Source of the DNA: an uncultured Chitinophaga sp.
GTDB taxonomy: Bacteria > Bacteroidota > Bacteroidia > Cytophagales > Cyclobacteriaceae
Assembly (NCBI GenBank): GCA_902168205.1
Contig: CABHOK010000002.1
Coordinates: 124,001 to 188,000, forward strand
Length of the DNA: 64,000 nt
Direction: 5' to 3'
Position 1 is the first letter of the stretch, and each line of letters opens with the position of its first letter. The notes beneath the pieces were generated by a model that saw only the letters and a program-made list of their open reading frames with translations, did not search any database and was not told the DNA's origin. A program made the translations under genes and the position numbers. Below, piece after piece: positions 55,472-63,799 of the stretch.

Positions 55472-55525
55472 TGTGCAAGTTTACCGACTTGTACCTGTAG
55501 TGCCGACAGTCGTCTCCAGACTGTC
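55472..55525. repeat. Degenerate REP-like palindromes
   Basis: GTGCAAGT...ACTTGTAC (55472-55493) resembles the RAYT-linked palindromes with the loop changed to TTACCG. A second hairpin, GACAGTC...GACTGTC, follows at 55504-55525. They lie between the divergent CGNR and O-acetylesterase genes. Confidence 0.6.
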
Positions 55526-55596
55526 AAATATTTCTATTATAAAATCAACCCACTATTGTTAAATTAACCTCTTAATAAGCTGCATTGAGTTATTTT

Positions 55597-57531
55597 ATGA
55601 GAAACAAACAGCAACCGCTTTTTCTAATAGTATTTCTTTCTATACTATTTGTCTATTCAGGAACACATGCCGAAGTACGCCTTCCGCGATTGATAAGCGA
55701 TGGCATGGTAATGCAAAGAGATACCAAGGTAAATGTGTGGGGCTGGGCTGCAGCCAATGAGAAAGTTACAGTTCGGTTTCATGATAAAGTATATACTGCT
55801 GAAGCCGATGCCAAGGGAAATTGGTCCGTAACATTACCTGCCATAAAAGCTGGTGGCCCCTATACCATGAGGGTGGAGGCGAGCAACGTAATTGAGATAA
55901 AGAATATTCTGATTGGCGATGTCTGGGTTTGTTCAGGACAGTCTAACATGGCCTTGCCAATGGAACGTGTTAAGGAACGATATGCTGAAGTTATTGCAAC
56001 CGCAGAGAACCCTGCAATACGTCATTTCTTTATAGCAACACAATACGATTTTAAAAAGCCGTTTGAAGATATACCTTCCGGAAACTGGATGAGTGCTACA
56101 CCCGAGAGTGTTCTTAAGTTCAGCGCTACGGCATACTTCTATGCCAGGTCTTTATATGAAAAGTATAAGGTGCCAATCGGATTAATTAATGCCAGCGTAG
56201 GTGGATCACCTGCAGAAGCATGGCTAAGTGCCGATGCATTAAAAAAGTTTCCCGAACACCTGAAAGAAGCAGAGCGTTTTAAACGTGATGCTTTGGTGGA
56301 CAGTATACAAACAACGGAGCGATCAATAAGTCACACGTGGTATAATAATATATACAAAAATGATAAAGGATATCAGGAGCAAAAGAAATGGTATGACAGC
56401 ACGTATCGCGATGCACATTGGCCCGTTATGAATATACCCGGCTATTGGCATGATCAGGGATTGAAGGATTTGAATGGCGTTGTGTGGTTCAGAAAGGAAT
56501 TTACTGTCCCCGCTACCATGGTTGATAGGTCGGTAAAGCTATACCTTGGTTGTATTGTGGATAGCGATTCAGTATATGTGAATGGCAAGATGGTGGGGAC
56601 TACAGGATATCGATATCCACCTCGCAGATATACTATACCGGAGCAAGTACTAAAGCCTGGCAAGAATGTCATTGTAATACGTGTGATCAACAATGCAGGT
56701 AAAGGCGGTTTTGTTGAAGACAAGGCGTATCAGATCACCAACGGGACAGAAACAGTTGACCTACGTGGTGCCTGGAAATATCAGGTTGGTACAGTAGCCC
56801 AGCCGTTAGCTCCTACAACCTTTATGCAATATAAGCCGGGAGGACTATTTAATGCTATGATATCGCCCTTGCTTCGTTTTCCGATAAAAGGAGTGATCTG
56901 GTACCAGGGAGAATCCAATACAGCCCGTGCCGACAGCTATTATGCTATATTCAGCACGTTGATCGGAGACTGGCGTAACCATTGGCGTCAAGGCAATTTT
57001 CCTTTTCTGTATGTACAACTGAGTAACTATGCGCCCATTGCATTGTCAGAGAGTGGCTGGCCAGCTTTGAGAGATGCACAATTAAAAACATTGTCGGTTC
57101 CAAATACGGGTATGGCCGTTACAATAGATATAGGGGAGTGGAATGATCTTCACCCGCTGAACAAAGAAGATGTAGGAAAACGTTTGGCACTTGCAGCACA
57201 ACATATAGCCTATGGTGACAAGCGCGTAGTATACTCCGGACCAATATATCAATCAAAGGAAATAAAAGGCGGTAAAGTTGTTTTATACTTTACAAATACC
57301 GGCAGCGGACTAATCTCAAAAAACAATGAGCCATTAAAGTATTTTGAAGTAGCAGGAGCTGATAGAAAGTTTGCTCAGGCTCAAGCAAAAATTACAGGCA
57401 ATACGATTACAGTATGGAGTGAACAGGTTAAAAATCCTGTTGTTGTTCGGTATGCATGGATGGACAATCCACAAGGGGCAAATCTGTATAACAAACAAGG
57501 ACTTCCTGCATCTCCATTTATGTCAGAGTAG
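55597..57531 (+). CDS. Secreted sialate O-acetylesterase
   Basis: 644 residues from the ATG at 55597; the TTG four codons earlier is less likely. A signal peptide ends near GTHAE (residue 26). It is an SGNH-type esterase of the sialate 9-O-acetylesterase family: an N-terminal beta domain (LPRLISDGMVMQRD), the Ser motif GDVWVCSGQSNMALPM near 105-120, an inserted jelly-roll domain (about 290-390, GVVWFRKEFTVPA), then GVIWYQGESNT and the late NDLHPLNKEDVGKRL with the Asp-His pair. It removes acetyl groups from sialic acids or plant polysaccharides. A REP-like hairpin starts right after the stop codon. Confidence 0.93.
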   Translation: MRNKQQPLFLIVFLSILFVYSGTHAEVRLPRLISDGMVMQRDTKVNVWGWAAANEKVTVRFHDKVYTAEADAKGNWSVTLPAIKAGGPYTMRVEASNVIEIKNILIGDVWVCSGQSNMALPMERVKERYAEVIATAENPAIRHFFIATQYDFKKPFEDIPSGNWMSATPESVLKFSATAYFYARSLYEKYKVPIGLINASVGGSPAEAWLSADALKKFPEHLKEAERFKRDALVDSIQTTERSISHTWYNNIYKNDKGYQEQKKWYDSTYRDAHWPVMNIPGYWHDQGLKDLNGVVWFRKEFTVPATMVDRSVKLYLGCIVDSDSVYVNGKMVGTTGYRYPPRRYTIPEQVLKPGKNVIVIRVINNAGKGGFVEDKAYQITNGTETVDLRGAWKYQVGTVAQPLAPTTFMQYKPGGLFNAMISPLLRFPIKGVIWYQGESNTARADSYYAIFSTLIGDWRNHWRQGNFPFLYVQLSNYAPIALSESGWPALRDAQLKTLSVPNTGMAVTIDIGEWNDLHPLNKEDVGKRLALAAQHIAYGDKRVVYSGPIYQSKEIKGGKVVLYFTNTGSGLISKNNEPLKYFEVAGADRKFAQAQAKITGNTITVWSEQVKNPVVVRYAWMDNPQGANLYNKQGLPASPFMSE

Positions 57532-57559
57532 CTTGCGCAAGTCTACTGACTTGTGCAAG
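57532..57559. repeat. REP-like hairpin directly after the O-acetylesterase stop
   Basis: CTTGCGCAAGTC, loop TACT, GACTTGTGCAAG: twelve paired bases with one wobble. The core CGCAAGTC/GACTTGTGC matches copy A at 52055. It starts at the base following the stop codon and may end the transcript. Confidence 0.75.
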
Positions 57560-57587
57560 CCGTGTCACCAGACTGGCAAAGGAGCAT

Positions 57588-57884
57588 TTAGAAAAGATTA
57601 ATAAGTACAATCACAAACAAAAGAATCGAGGACGCCAAAATCTTAGCATGAAGTTTTTTAGACCGGGTGGTTCGCGTCACCAACACAGTAATGATAGCAC
57701 ATACAAGACCTAGTAAGAATATATAGCTCAAAGGTATTCGGTCTGTAGCCAGGTAATCCTCAAGTACCATTCTCAGACCATAAAACGGAACAAAATAATT
57801 TAGCGCGAAGAATATCATATCCTGCTTGCTTTGAGAAGCCACCTTGTTTTCTTTTTTCGGAGTGCTGTCGATGGGTTCGGTCAT
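57588..57884 (-). CDS. Small membrane protein of unknown function
   Basis: 98 residues. After a polar N-terminal 24 residues there are two or three hydrophobic helices (about 25-40, 51-69 and 81-98, the last ending ILLFVIVLINLF at the C-terminus). A basic loop (RTTRSKKLHAK) between the last two suggests a cytoplasmic loop. No family is recognised. Confidence 0.6.
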   Translation of the reverse strand: MTEPIDSTPKKENKVASQSKQDMIFFALNYFVPFYGLRMVLEDYLATDRIPLSYIFLLGLVCAIITVLVTRTTRSKKLHAKILASSILLFVIVLINLF

Positions 57885-58052
57885 TTCAAACGATTAGGGG
57901 CTAAATATATAGAATTGTTTCAATTTCCTTCGGCAGAAGTTCCTGTCAGGTAATAAGATATAAAACGAGAAGGGGCTCCCTGGGAGTTCTAGCCATTAAC
58001 AATTGAGAATTGTTCACATCCTTTATATAACACTTTGTGGAAGCTTTATACT

Positions 58053-58433
58053 TTAATTACTTGTAGAGATAAATTCTATACTCTTTAAAGCATCGTTTTT
58101 TATATGCCCTGGATTTGACAATTCAATGACGATCCTTTTTCCATATTGCCCGACCAGGCATGATTCAGTTAGTTGGCCGCACCGAAGTTCAAGAATTGCA
58201 GCTTCGCCATCATCAAAGAAATCCCACCTGCCTTGTATGCGTTGTTTGTTGTATTGTAAGGAGAACGTTCCGTCCCAGTCAAGCACCAACGAACCGGTAG
58301 CAGTGCTGCACGAATTGCCATTCTTCAATTTGCAGTCATTGATACTATATCGTCCATAGTATTCGTGATCACAAGAGCAAATGGCAGCCATTAGGATAAT
58401 GATACCAGAAATTTTGACAAAAAAACGAAACAT
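58053..58433 (-). CDS. Small lipocalin-like lipoprotein
   Basis: 126 residues with a lipoprotein signal (IILMAAICSC, Cys near 20). The mature part is a strand-rich domain (GSLVLDWDGTFSLQYNKQRIQGRWDFF, AAILELRCG, GKRIVIELS) with the small-beta-barrel look of lipocalin-like proteins. Cys pairs near 34/42 and 86/94 may bond. Function unknown. It is one of four consecutive small envelope genes on this strand. Confidence 0.62.
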   Translation of the reverse strand: MFRFFVKISGIIILMAAICSCDHEYYGRYSINDCKLKNGNSCSTATGSLVLDWDGTFSLQYNKQRIQGRWDFFDDGEAAILELRCGQLTESCLVGQYGKRIVIELSNPGHIKNDALKSIEFISTSN

Positions 58434-58487
58434 GAAGATAGTCGAGTATTCAAATGCCGGTGTGATTTACTATGAGCGTGAGAGAAA

Positions 58488-58961
58488 TTAGAGCGACCTG
58501 GTTTTATAAACAGGCTTAATGACTGACCACTTCTCGCCTTTTTTATTTATTCTGTAGTGCATCCTGTAATCACATAAACAATCACACCTAGAAGAATCAA
58601 TGGCTGGTAAGAACGTTAGTAGTAACGTATCTTCTCTTATAGAAGCTGTGCCTGTGAAATCCATGCAGCAGTCTTTTATGAAATTAAACGCTATAAAAAT
58701 TGAATCATTTTGTTCGCGTTTAACGAGGTCATAGAACTCATCACCCAGGTGTTCCTTTAAGGTTTCGCGGCTTGGGAATTTTCCTTTCTCGTCATCACAT
58801 AGATGTTCACATTTTACTTTGACCCAATCAGCCACTGGTATAGCTTCACTCTTTTCTGCGACAGACTGTTGTTTTGTTGTTTTTGCTGTTTCGGTTGTTC
58901 GGTTACCCCCGTTACACATTACTAGTATTGTAAGAACTATAGTGGCATATATATACTTCAT
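58488..58961 (-). CDS. Small Cys-rich lipoprotein of unknown function
   Basis: 157 residues with a lipoprotein-type leader (YATIVLTILVMC, Cys near 16) followed by a Thr/Lys-rich linker. The mature domain has several Cys: C-E-H-L-C, D-C-C-M-D and C-D-C-L-C-D. The spacing suggests disulfides or metal binding. No family is recognised. It lies 54 bases before the lipocalin-like gene. Confidence 0.6.
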   Translation of the reverse strand: MKYIYATIVLTILVMCNGGNRTTETAKTTKQQSVAEKSEAIPVADWVKVKCEHLCDDEKGKFPSRETLKEHLGDEFYDLVKREQNDSIFIAFNFIKDCCMDFTGTASIREDTLLLTFLPAIDSSRCDCLCDYRMHYRINKKGEKWSVIKPVYKTRSL

Positions 58962-58979
58962 ATGGATTCGATTACATTA

Positions 58980-59189
58980 TTATGGACGAAAATTGGTCAT
59001 TATCCAGGTGAAAGCCAAAAAGATAATAATCGTTGATGTTAATGAACCGTATAATAGACCCCAACCAATTTTTTTTAAAGGACTGGTCTCTTGAGTCGGT
59101 AAGTATTTAAGTGCGAATCCTAATAACAAGCTGCTGAAAAGTATTATTACTATCACAGCAAAGTTGTTCAGAGGTTCGAACACTTCCAA
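58980..59189 (-). CDS. Small two-helix membrane protein
   Basis: About 69 residues with hydrophobic segments near 10-28 and 44-63, joined by a basic loop (SPLKKIGWG). No ATG is available: TTG at 59189 or the GTG two codons later would serve. That lowers confidence, but the two clean membrane segments and position 18 bases before a lipoprotein gene support it. Confidence 0.45.
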   Translation of the reverse strand: MEVFEPLNNFAVIVIILFSSLLLGFALKYLPTQETSPLKKIGWGLLYGSLTSTIIIFLAFTWIMTNFRP

Positions 59190-59305
59190 TACTCTTATAC
59201 CATGATGTACAAATTTTCAATTTGAATCATAAAGTATATATTTTGTCTCTGTCTTTTAAACAGATAAAGTATAAAAAAGTATAAAGCTGTGTTACTGCTG
59301 CTAAT

Positions 59306-59348
59306 CATCAGAGTCCCGGAGGCCGGGCGGAGGCTGGTGACTCTGATG
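59306..59348. repeat. Palindrome CATCAGAGTC ... GACTCTGATG
   Basis: A perfect 10-base inverted repeat (59306-59315 and 59339-59348) around a G+C-rich loop that contains a small CCGG-AGG-CCGG palindrome. The leader CTGCTGCTAATCA just before it recurs as CTGCTACTAATCA at 62236, next to the long palindrome there, so the two sites belong to one family. Confidence 0.75.
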
Positions 59349-59445
59349 GGGTATCACTGCTTTTATATTTAATCTCTTAAGATGTATTATCGAATTACCA
59401 TTTCTTGCTCACTTTTGTGTTTTGTTTTAATTAGCCGTTACTTTC

Positions 59446-59916
59446 ATGGAAACAATTCCGTTACAAAAATTAAATACGATGCCAGAACAAATTGAGCTCA
59501 ACGATACCAGCAGGCTGCAGGAAATAGCTGCCATCAAACAATTGGTGGAGGATGCTGCAAAATATCAGAACGATCCGGACCGCTTTCTTCCTCTTCACGC
59601 CAACGATGTTGTCATTGTTAACTTTGCCGGAAAGCGCGTCCTCGGGCGTGATGCGTTGGAGCAGGCCATGCGGAAAGCGCTGTCAGGTCAACTGGCAAAA
59701 GTAGTCACGACTAACGTTGTTGAAAACATCATTTTCCTGCGATCCGATGTTGCGTTAGTGAATTGTATCAAGCACGTATCAGATAATCGAGATTCGATTG
59801 ATGGTAAGGGAGCTGCTCTTCCGTCAGAGAAAGGTGCCCTAACCTATATATTGGTGAAAGGCGAGGAGGGATGGAAGATCAGTCTGGCTCAAACAACGCC
59901 CATAATAACGCTTTAA
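59446..59916 (+). CDS. SnoaL/DUF4440-like protein
   Basis: 156 residues; a second start at 59479 (MPEQIELND) would remove a poorly conserved leader. The domain has the cone-shaped alpha+beta barrel pattern of SnoaL-like/SgcJ-EcaC proteins: helix AAIKQLVEDAAKYQNDPDRFL, strand VVIVNFAGKRVLGRD, and the final GEEGWKISLAQTTPI strand pair. Members are small-molecule-binding proteins or isomerases with varied roles. No signal peptide. The gene stands alone ahead of the repeat region. Confidence 0.78.
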   Translation: METIPLQKLNTMPEQIELNDTSRLQEIAAIKQLVEDAAKYQNDPDRFLPLHANDVVIVNFAGKRVLGRDALEQAMRKALSGQLAKVVTTNVVENIIFLRSDVALVNCIKHVSDNRDSIDGKGAALPSEKGALTYILVKGEEGWKISLAQTTPIITL

Positions 59917-59964
59917 TCAAAATAGGTCGGTTTCGAAGAGGGTTAGCAAAATATCGAGTCCGGA

Positions 59965-59990
59965 CTGAGTCTCCCACCTCGGGGACTCAG
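59965..59990. repeat. Outlying copy of the CTGAGTC hairpin
   Basis: CTGAGTC ... GACTCAG with inner CTCCCACCTCGGGG. The same hairpin occurs in each of the three tandem units further right. Like them, it lies just beyond a TTAATCAAGCAGTGCTTT-type string, which here is the 3' end of the broken RAYT. Confidence 0.85.
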
Positions 59991-60013
59991 CGGCATCGAG
60001 AGCGCAACCTCGG

Positions 60014-60598
60014 TTAATCAAGCAGTGCTTTGGATAAGTCAATATTTTCAAGTTCCATGTAGTTCAGTACTTCATATATACCTTGCTGCCCTGATAGATA
60101 GTATCGTGCAGAACTGTGTACATAGTCTTGAGGTTGCTGGACCAGACTCCATTTACCGCGATAAGGATTCTCATGAATATAATTCAGTTTTTGCTCCAGA
60201 AATTTATCGGAAGAACATTCTTTCCAGTCAAAGGAGGGCTCAAAGACTTCATGAAGTTTGCCTTTGAGTTTTTCATTTTTATTAACAAATGACGATAGCT
60301 GTGTCAATACATCATGATGCCCGAGTTTCTGGAGTCTTTGAACCAGCTCATAAGCCATAAAGCGTTTTCCGTTTCCAACAATAGCGTTAATGGATTGCCC
60401 TTGTGTATTTCTAAAAGCCAGCAATGCATGTACATGGTTAGGCATGATAACATATCCTGTTATGTAATGACCTTAGTCGAACCATTTGTAAACGGAGTCA
60501 TATCCGTTACAAATTTCAAACAGTGGTAGCCAGCGGCAGCATGTAAAGGTTATAAAATATATACCACTATATTCTGTAATTTCTTTTCGTACACTCAT
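60014..60598 (-). pseudogene. RAYT transposase interrupted by one in-frame stop
   Basis: Read from the ATG at 60596-60598, the frame gives a standard RAYT beginning (E-Y-S-G-I-Y-F-I-T-F-T-C-C-R-W-L), continues to V-Y-K-W-F-D, meets TAA at 60473-60475, and goes on in the same frame with G-H-Y-I-T-G-Y-V-I-M-P-N-H-V-H-A. The rest runs to 60014 with EQKLNYIHENPYRGKWSLV carrying the catalytic Tyr. So about 193 codons are intact except for a single nonsense codon. In typical RAYTs a few residues more separate W-F-D from G-H-Y, so a small deletion may have created the stop. The downstream ATG at 60443-60445 would give a 143-residue protein with both His but no first strand. A sequencing error would also explain it. 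Confidence 0.75.
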
Positions 60599-60636
60599 GA
60601 GTTTTGTTAATGGCTAACGGAGTTTTAGTTTAAAAA

Positions 60637-61329
60637 ATATTTTGTTGTTATGTCTTCGTGCGTGCTTCCGCTAGAGTCCTCGAGGCGAGAGACTCTGCGG
60701 AGACGTTAGTCGTATAGTTTTTAAAGAAGATTCTTAGCGTCCGAGCTGAGTCTCCCGCCTCGGGGACTCAGCGACATGGAAGCACAACCTTAACTAATCA
60801 AGCAGTGCTTTGAATAAGTCTATATATGTTAGTTTTTCTCTTACAAAACTTCTATGCAGCAACGCAAAATATTTTGTTGGTCTGTCTTTGTGTGTGCTTC
60901 CGCTAGAGTCCTCGAGGCGAGAGACTCTGCGGAGACGTCTGTCATATAGTTTTGACAGAGATTCTTAGAGCGTCCGAGCTGAGTCTCCCGCCTCGGGGAC
61001 TCAGCGACATGGAAGCACAACCTTAACTAATCAAGCAGTGCTTTGAATAAGTCTATATATGTTAGTTTTTTTCTTGCAAAACTTCTATGCAGCAATGCAA
61101 AATATTTTGTTGGTCTGTCTTCGTGTGTGCTTCCGCCAGAGTCCTCGAGGCGAGAGACTCTGCAGAAACGTCTGTCATATAGTTTGACAGAGATTCTTAG
61201 AGCGTCCGAGCTGAGTCTCCCGCCTCGGGGACTCAGCGATTTGGATAGCCGCAACCTTAATTATCAAGCAGTGCTTTGGCTAAATCTATATGTTAGTTTT
61301 GCCTTCCAAAACTTTCTGCAACAAAGCAA
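60637..61329. repeat. Three tandem units of about 232 bp ending in an XRE gene
   Basis: Units start with ATATTTTGTTG at 60637, 60869 and 61102, spacing 232 and 233 bases. Each holds, left to right: an AGAGTC...GACTCT hairpin (60673-60696 in unit 1), then GCTGAGTC...GACTCAGC hairpins (60745-60772, 60978-61005, 61210-61237), then an (A)ATCAAGCAGTGCTTT string (60796, 61029, 61263), then a stretch like the 3' end of the XRE gene. Units 1 and 2 are nearly identical; unit 3 diverges as it enters the real XRE coding end (61286-61329). The copies therefore look like duplications of that gene's 3' end plus its downstream hairpins. They fill the gap between the broken RAYT and the XRE gene; no intact gene is seen in it. 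Confidence 0.9.
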
Positions 61330-61744
61330 TCTTCTCATCCTTCTCTTTTAATAAAGCTTCGGTAAGCTTTTCATTTTTAGCATGAAGTTCTTTAATCTCT
61401 TCACTCATTTGTTTGATTTCAGTGAGAGCATCTTCCATAGAATTAAACACAGGATTGAAAAATACGGAAGCTGATTGATCGTGATTATAAACTGTGCTTG
61501 CTATGATATTTACGGCAGCTTCTTCACTAAAATTCTTAATCGCCTCAGCCGGTACCTTCAACGCAGCAGCAAGCTCATCCAGCGAAGCTGCATCTATAAT
61601 TTCTTTATTCTCCAGCATGGAGATTTTCTTTTGCGACCAGTCGCCACCGAGTTGGTCGGCAAGTGCTTCTTGTTTGAGGCCTAACATTTCGCGGAAACGT
61701 TTTACATTTCTTCCCTGGTGTATGGTGCGTTTATCGTTTGTCAT
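61286..61744 (-). CDS. XRE-family helix-turn-helix protein
   Basis: 152 residues. A Cro/C1-type helix-turn-helix covers about 12-66 (VKRFREMLGLKQEALADQL then WSQKKISMLENKEIIDAASLDELAAALK). The C-terminal half is a charged coiled coil (about 105-148, EIKQMSEEIKELHAKNEKLTEALLKEKDEKIALL) likely for oligomerisation. Its last codons and stop lie inside the third tandem unit. In units 1 and 2 the matching stretch has two extra bases (ATATATAG against ATATAG), so the frame past the stop differs between copies. A regulator role is likely; target unknown. Confidence 0.85.
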   Translation of the reverse strand: MTNDKRTIHQGRNVKRFREMLGLKQEALADQLGGDWSQKKISMLENKEIIDAASLDELAAALKVPAEAIKNFSEEAAVNIIASTVYNHDQSASVFFNPVFNSMEDALTEIKQMSEEIKELHAKNEKLTEALLKEKDEKIALLQKVLEGKTNI

Positions 61745-61877
61745 GTGTCAAATATAGCAGTTAAAGGAGATCAAATATATTCTAAATTATCCATTTAACC
61801 GGATATGATTTCGGAAATACGAACGAGTATATACATCGCGATGATCGCTACTTGCAGCCATAATCAAAAACCAAACA

Positions 61878-62189
61878 ATGATGAACTTTTGTATTAATCA
61901 ACCTTTTGGGAAACTTAATCCCAACGACCTGCAAAGTATACGGCACATGGTGCGCGAGTTCTGCAGTACTCATGATGCCGACAGCATATATATTGCTCTG
62001 TGGGATATGCTCAAATGTGCACTCTGCAGTACGGAGACTTCGCACTGGGACGAGCAGAAACGCGCCGAGTATATATTCATCTTTGAAACCCTGGCCCAAC
62101 TGATCGAAGCCAGCTATGCATTGGAAGGTTTGTTGGAAAAGAATCCGGAGTTATATTCTATTTGCTGTCAGATCGTTTCGAGAAAGTGA
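61878..62189 (+). CDS. Small protein of unknown function
   Basis: 103 residues, mostly helical, no signal peptide. It has several Cys (F-C-I-N, F-C-S-T, K-C-A-L-C, I-C-C-Q) and aromatic-rich helices (DSIYIALWDMLKCALC, YIFIFETLAQLIEASYALEGLL). Either of the first two ATG codons could start it. Divergent from the XRE gene, with 133 bases between starts, so it might be that regulator's target. I recognise no family. Confidence 0.6.
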   Translation: MMNFCINQPFGKLNPNDLQSIRHMVREFCSTHDADSIYIALWDMLKCALCSTETSHWDEQKRAEYIFIFETLAQLIEASYALEGLLEKNPELYSICCQIVSRK

Positions 62190-62277
62190 GGATATAGGGA
62201 TGGTTAAGAGCGCCTAAGTAGTAAAGGCGTAGAACTGCTACTAATCACCAGTCACAGCTCGAAGAGTCCGAAAGTCG

Positions 62278-62351
62278 GGAAGTCCGGAAGACGGGTAGTC
62301 TGTACGCTGAAGTGAATCGCTATACTAAAACGCACCGTCTTCCGGACTTCC
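62278..62351. repeat. Long perfect palindrome with 17-base arms
   Basis: GGAAGTCCGGAAGACGG (62278-62294) and its exact complement (62335-62351) enclose a 40-base loop. A third partial copy, GCTTCCGGACTTC, follows at 62363-62375. The element lies in a 303-base gap (62190-62492) before the HNH gene; the rest of the gap shows nothing else beyond the CTGCTACTAATCA leader at 62236. Confidence 0.85.
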
Positions 62352-62492
62352 GGTCTTCTCATGCTTCCGGACTTCTTTCCGCAGAACCACTCATCCCCAA
62401 ATCGCCAACACTCACATCCTCAGTCGATTTTTCGCAAAAAGAAGGCGCCCAATAACGTTGTTTCGTAAGCAGATAGCCATTATCTTTCAATC

Positions 62493-63005
62493 ATGAACAG
62501 CAGGGTATTGGTACTTAATCAGGACAACAGCCCACTAATGGTATGCTCCGTTGAGCGTGCCTTTATTCTGGTGTTCCTCAACAAAAGTGAAATGGTGCGG
62601 ACTGCCAATGGGCACAAGCTTCATTCTGTGAGCAAAAGTTATCCAATGCCATCAGTTATTCGTCTCAACCGATATGTTAACGCCCCTTACAAGGGCGTTA
62701 ATCTTACCCGGCAGAATATATTCAAGCGCGACAATTACGAGTGCCAATATTGCGGCACAAAAAAGGAACTTACAATCGACCATGTCATACCCCGCGCTCG
62801 CGGTGGTGGCGATACCTGGTTGAATCTTGCTACGGCCTGTAAAAAATGCAACGCCAAAAAAGGAGACTATACTCCGGAAGAGGCGAACATGCCGTTGCGC
62901 AGAAAACCTCATAAACCCTCTTACTCCATTTTCCTGAAAGACCACATGAACGGTCAGGCAGGCGAGTGGGACTCTTTTCTCACAGGCCATCACGGTCATC
63001 ATTAA
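62493..63005 (+). CDS. HNH endonuclease
   Basis: 170 residues. The HNH domain is complete: Y-E-C-Q-Y-C-G and K-K-C-N-A-K-K form the zinc-ribbon pairs, and LTIDHVIPRARGGGDTWLNLATAC gives the D-H, central N and closing elements. The first 60 residues (SRVLVLNQDNSPLMVCSVERAF) match the common Bacteroidota/cyanobacterial stand-alone HNH family of unknown cellular role. The C-terminus is His-rich (TGHHGHH). It precedes the dehydrogenase gene by 17 bases. Confidence 0.93.
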   Translation: MNSRVLVLNQDNSPLMVCSVERAFILVFLNKSEMVRTANGHKLHSVSKSYPMPSVIRLNRYVNAPYKGVNLTRQNIFKRDNYECQYCGTKKELTIDHVIPRARGGGDTWLNLATACKKCNAKKGDYTPEEANMPLRRKPHKPSYSIFLKDHMNGQAGEWDSFLTGHHGHH

Positions 63006-63022
63006 TTTTTTAATATTTATTC

Positions 63023-63799
63023 ATGTTTAGTCTTCAAAAGAAAACAGCCGCCATTACGGGCGGAGGCAGTGGCATCGGTAAAGCCGTTGCAGAAGTATTT
63101 GCGCAGCAGGGAGCTGAAGTTTTTATTCTTGATCTTAACAAAGCGGCAGCAGAAGAAGTAGCCAAGGCAATTCAGGCGAAAGGAGGCAAGGCGCATGCGT
63201 TCGCTGTGAATGTAGCAGACAACAAGCAGACAAAAGATGTTGTAGCGGCTATAGCACAACAAGCCGGTCGTGTAGATATACTCGTGAACAGTGCGGGAGT
63301 ATCGCATATAGGACGTTTGGACAATACTACGGAGGAAGATTTCGATCGTGTATTTACGGTTAACGTAAAGGGAGTATATAACATGATGCAGGCTGTTATA
63401 TTCCAGATGAAACAGCAGGGTGGTGGTGTAATTGTTAACCTCGCATCGATTGCCAGCAGTGTAGGTTTACCTGACCGCTTTGCATACTCGATGAGTAAAG
63501 GTGCTGTGCTCACCATGACATTATCGGTAGCGAAAGATTACCTGAAAGATAACATTCGTTGCAATTGTATATCGCCGGCACGCGTACATACCTCGTTCGT
63601 TGATAACTTCATTGCCAAGACTTATCCCGGACAAGAGAAAGAGATGTTCGAGAAGCTTTCCAAAACACAACCGATCGGCCGCATGGGCAAGCCGGAGGAA
63701 GTTGCAGCGTTAGCTTTATACCTTTGCTCAGACGAAGCTTCGTTTGTCACGGGCACCGACTATCCTCTGGATGGTGGCTTTATCCGCCTGAACAATTAA
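63023..63799 (+). CDS. Short-chain dehydrogenase/reductase
   Basis: 258 residues, classical SDR. The cofactor motif is TGGGSGIG (residues 12-19), then LVNSAGVSH, the catalytic Ser in VNLASIASS, and Tyr and Lys in AYSMSKGAV. The acidic residue in FILDLNK after strand 2 favours NAD(H). The C-terminal part (IGRMGKPEEVAALALYLCSDEASFVTGTDYPLDGG) is typical. The style fits sugar-acid or glucose-type dehydrogenases, but the substrate is not determined. Confidence 0.92.
   Translation: MFSLQKKTAAITGGGSGIGKAVAEVFAQQGAEVFILDLNKAAAEEVAKAIQAKGGKAHAFAVNVADNKQTKDVVAAIAQQAGRVDILVNSAGVSHIGRLDNTTEEDFDRVFTVNVKGVYNMMQAVIFQMKQQGGGVIVNLASIASSVGLPDRFAYSMSKGAVLTMTLSVAKDYLKDNIRCNCISPARVHTSFVDNFIAKTYPGQEKEMFEKLSKTQPIGRMGKPEEVAALALYLCSDEASFVTGTDYPLDGGFIRLNN

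Noticed and set aside
61027-61254. 75-codon minus-strand frame in the tandem units
   Set aside because: It reads through two hairpins and ends in the repeated K-A-L-L-D tail; a by-product of the repeat, not a gene.
60637-61329. CRISPR array
   Set aside because: Units are 232 bp and repeated in full; there are no short repeats with unique spacers and no cas genes.
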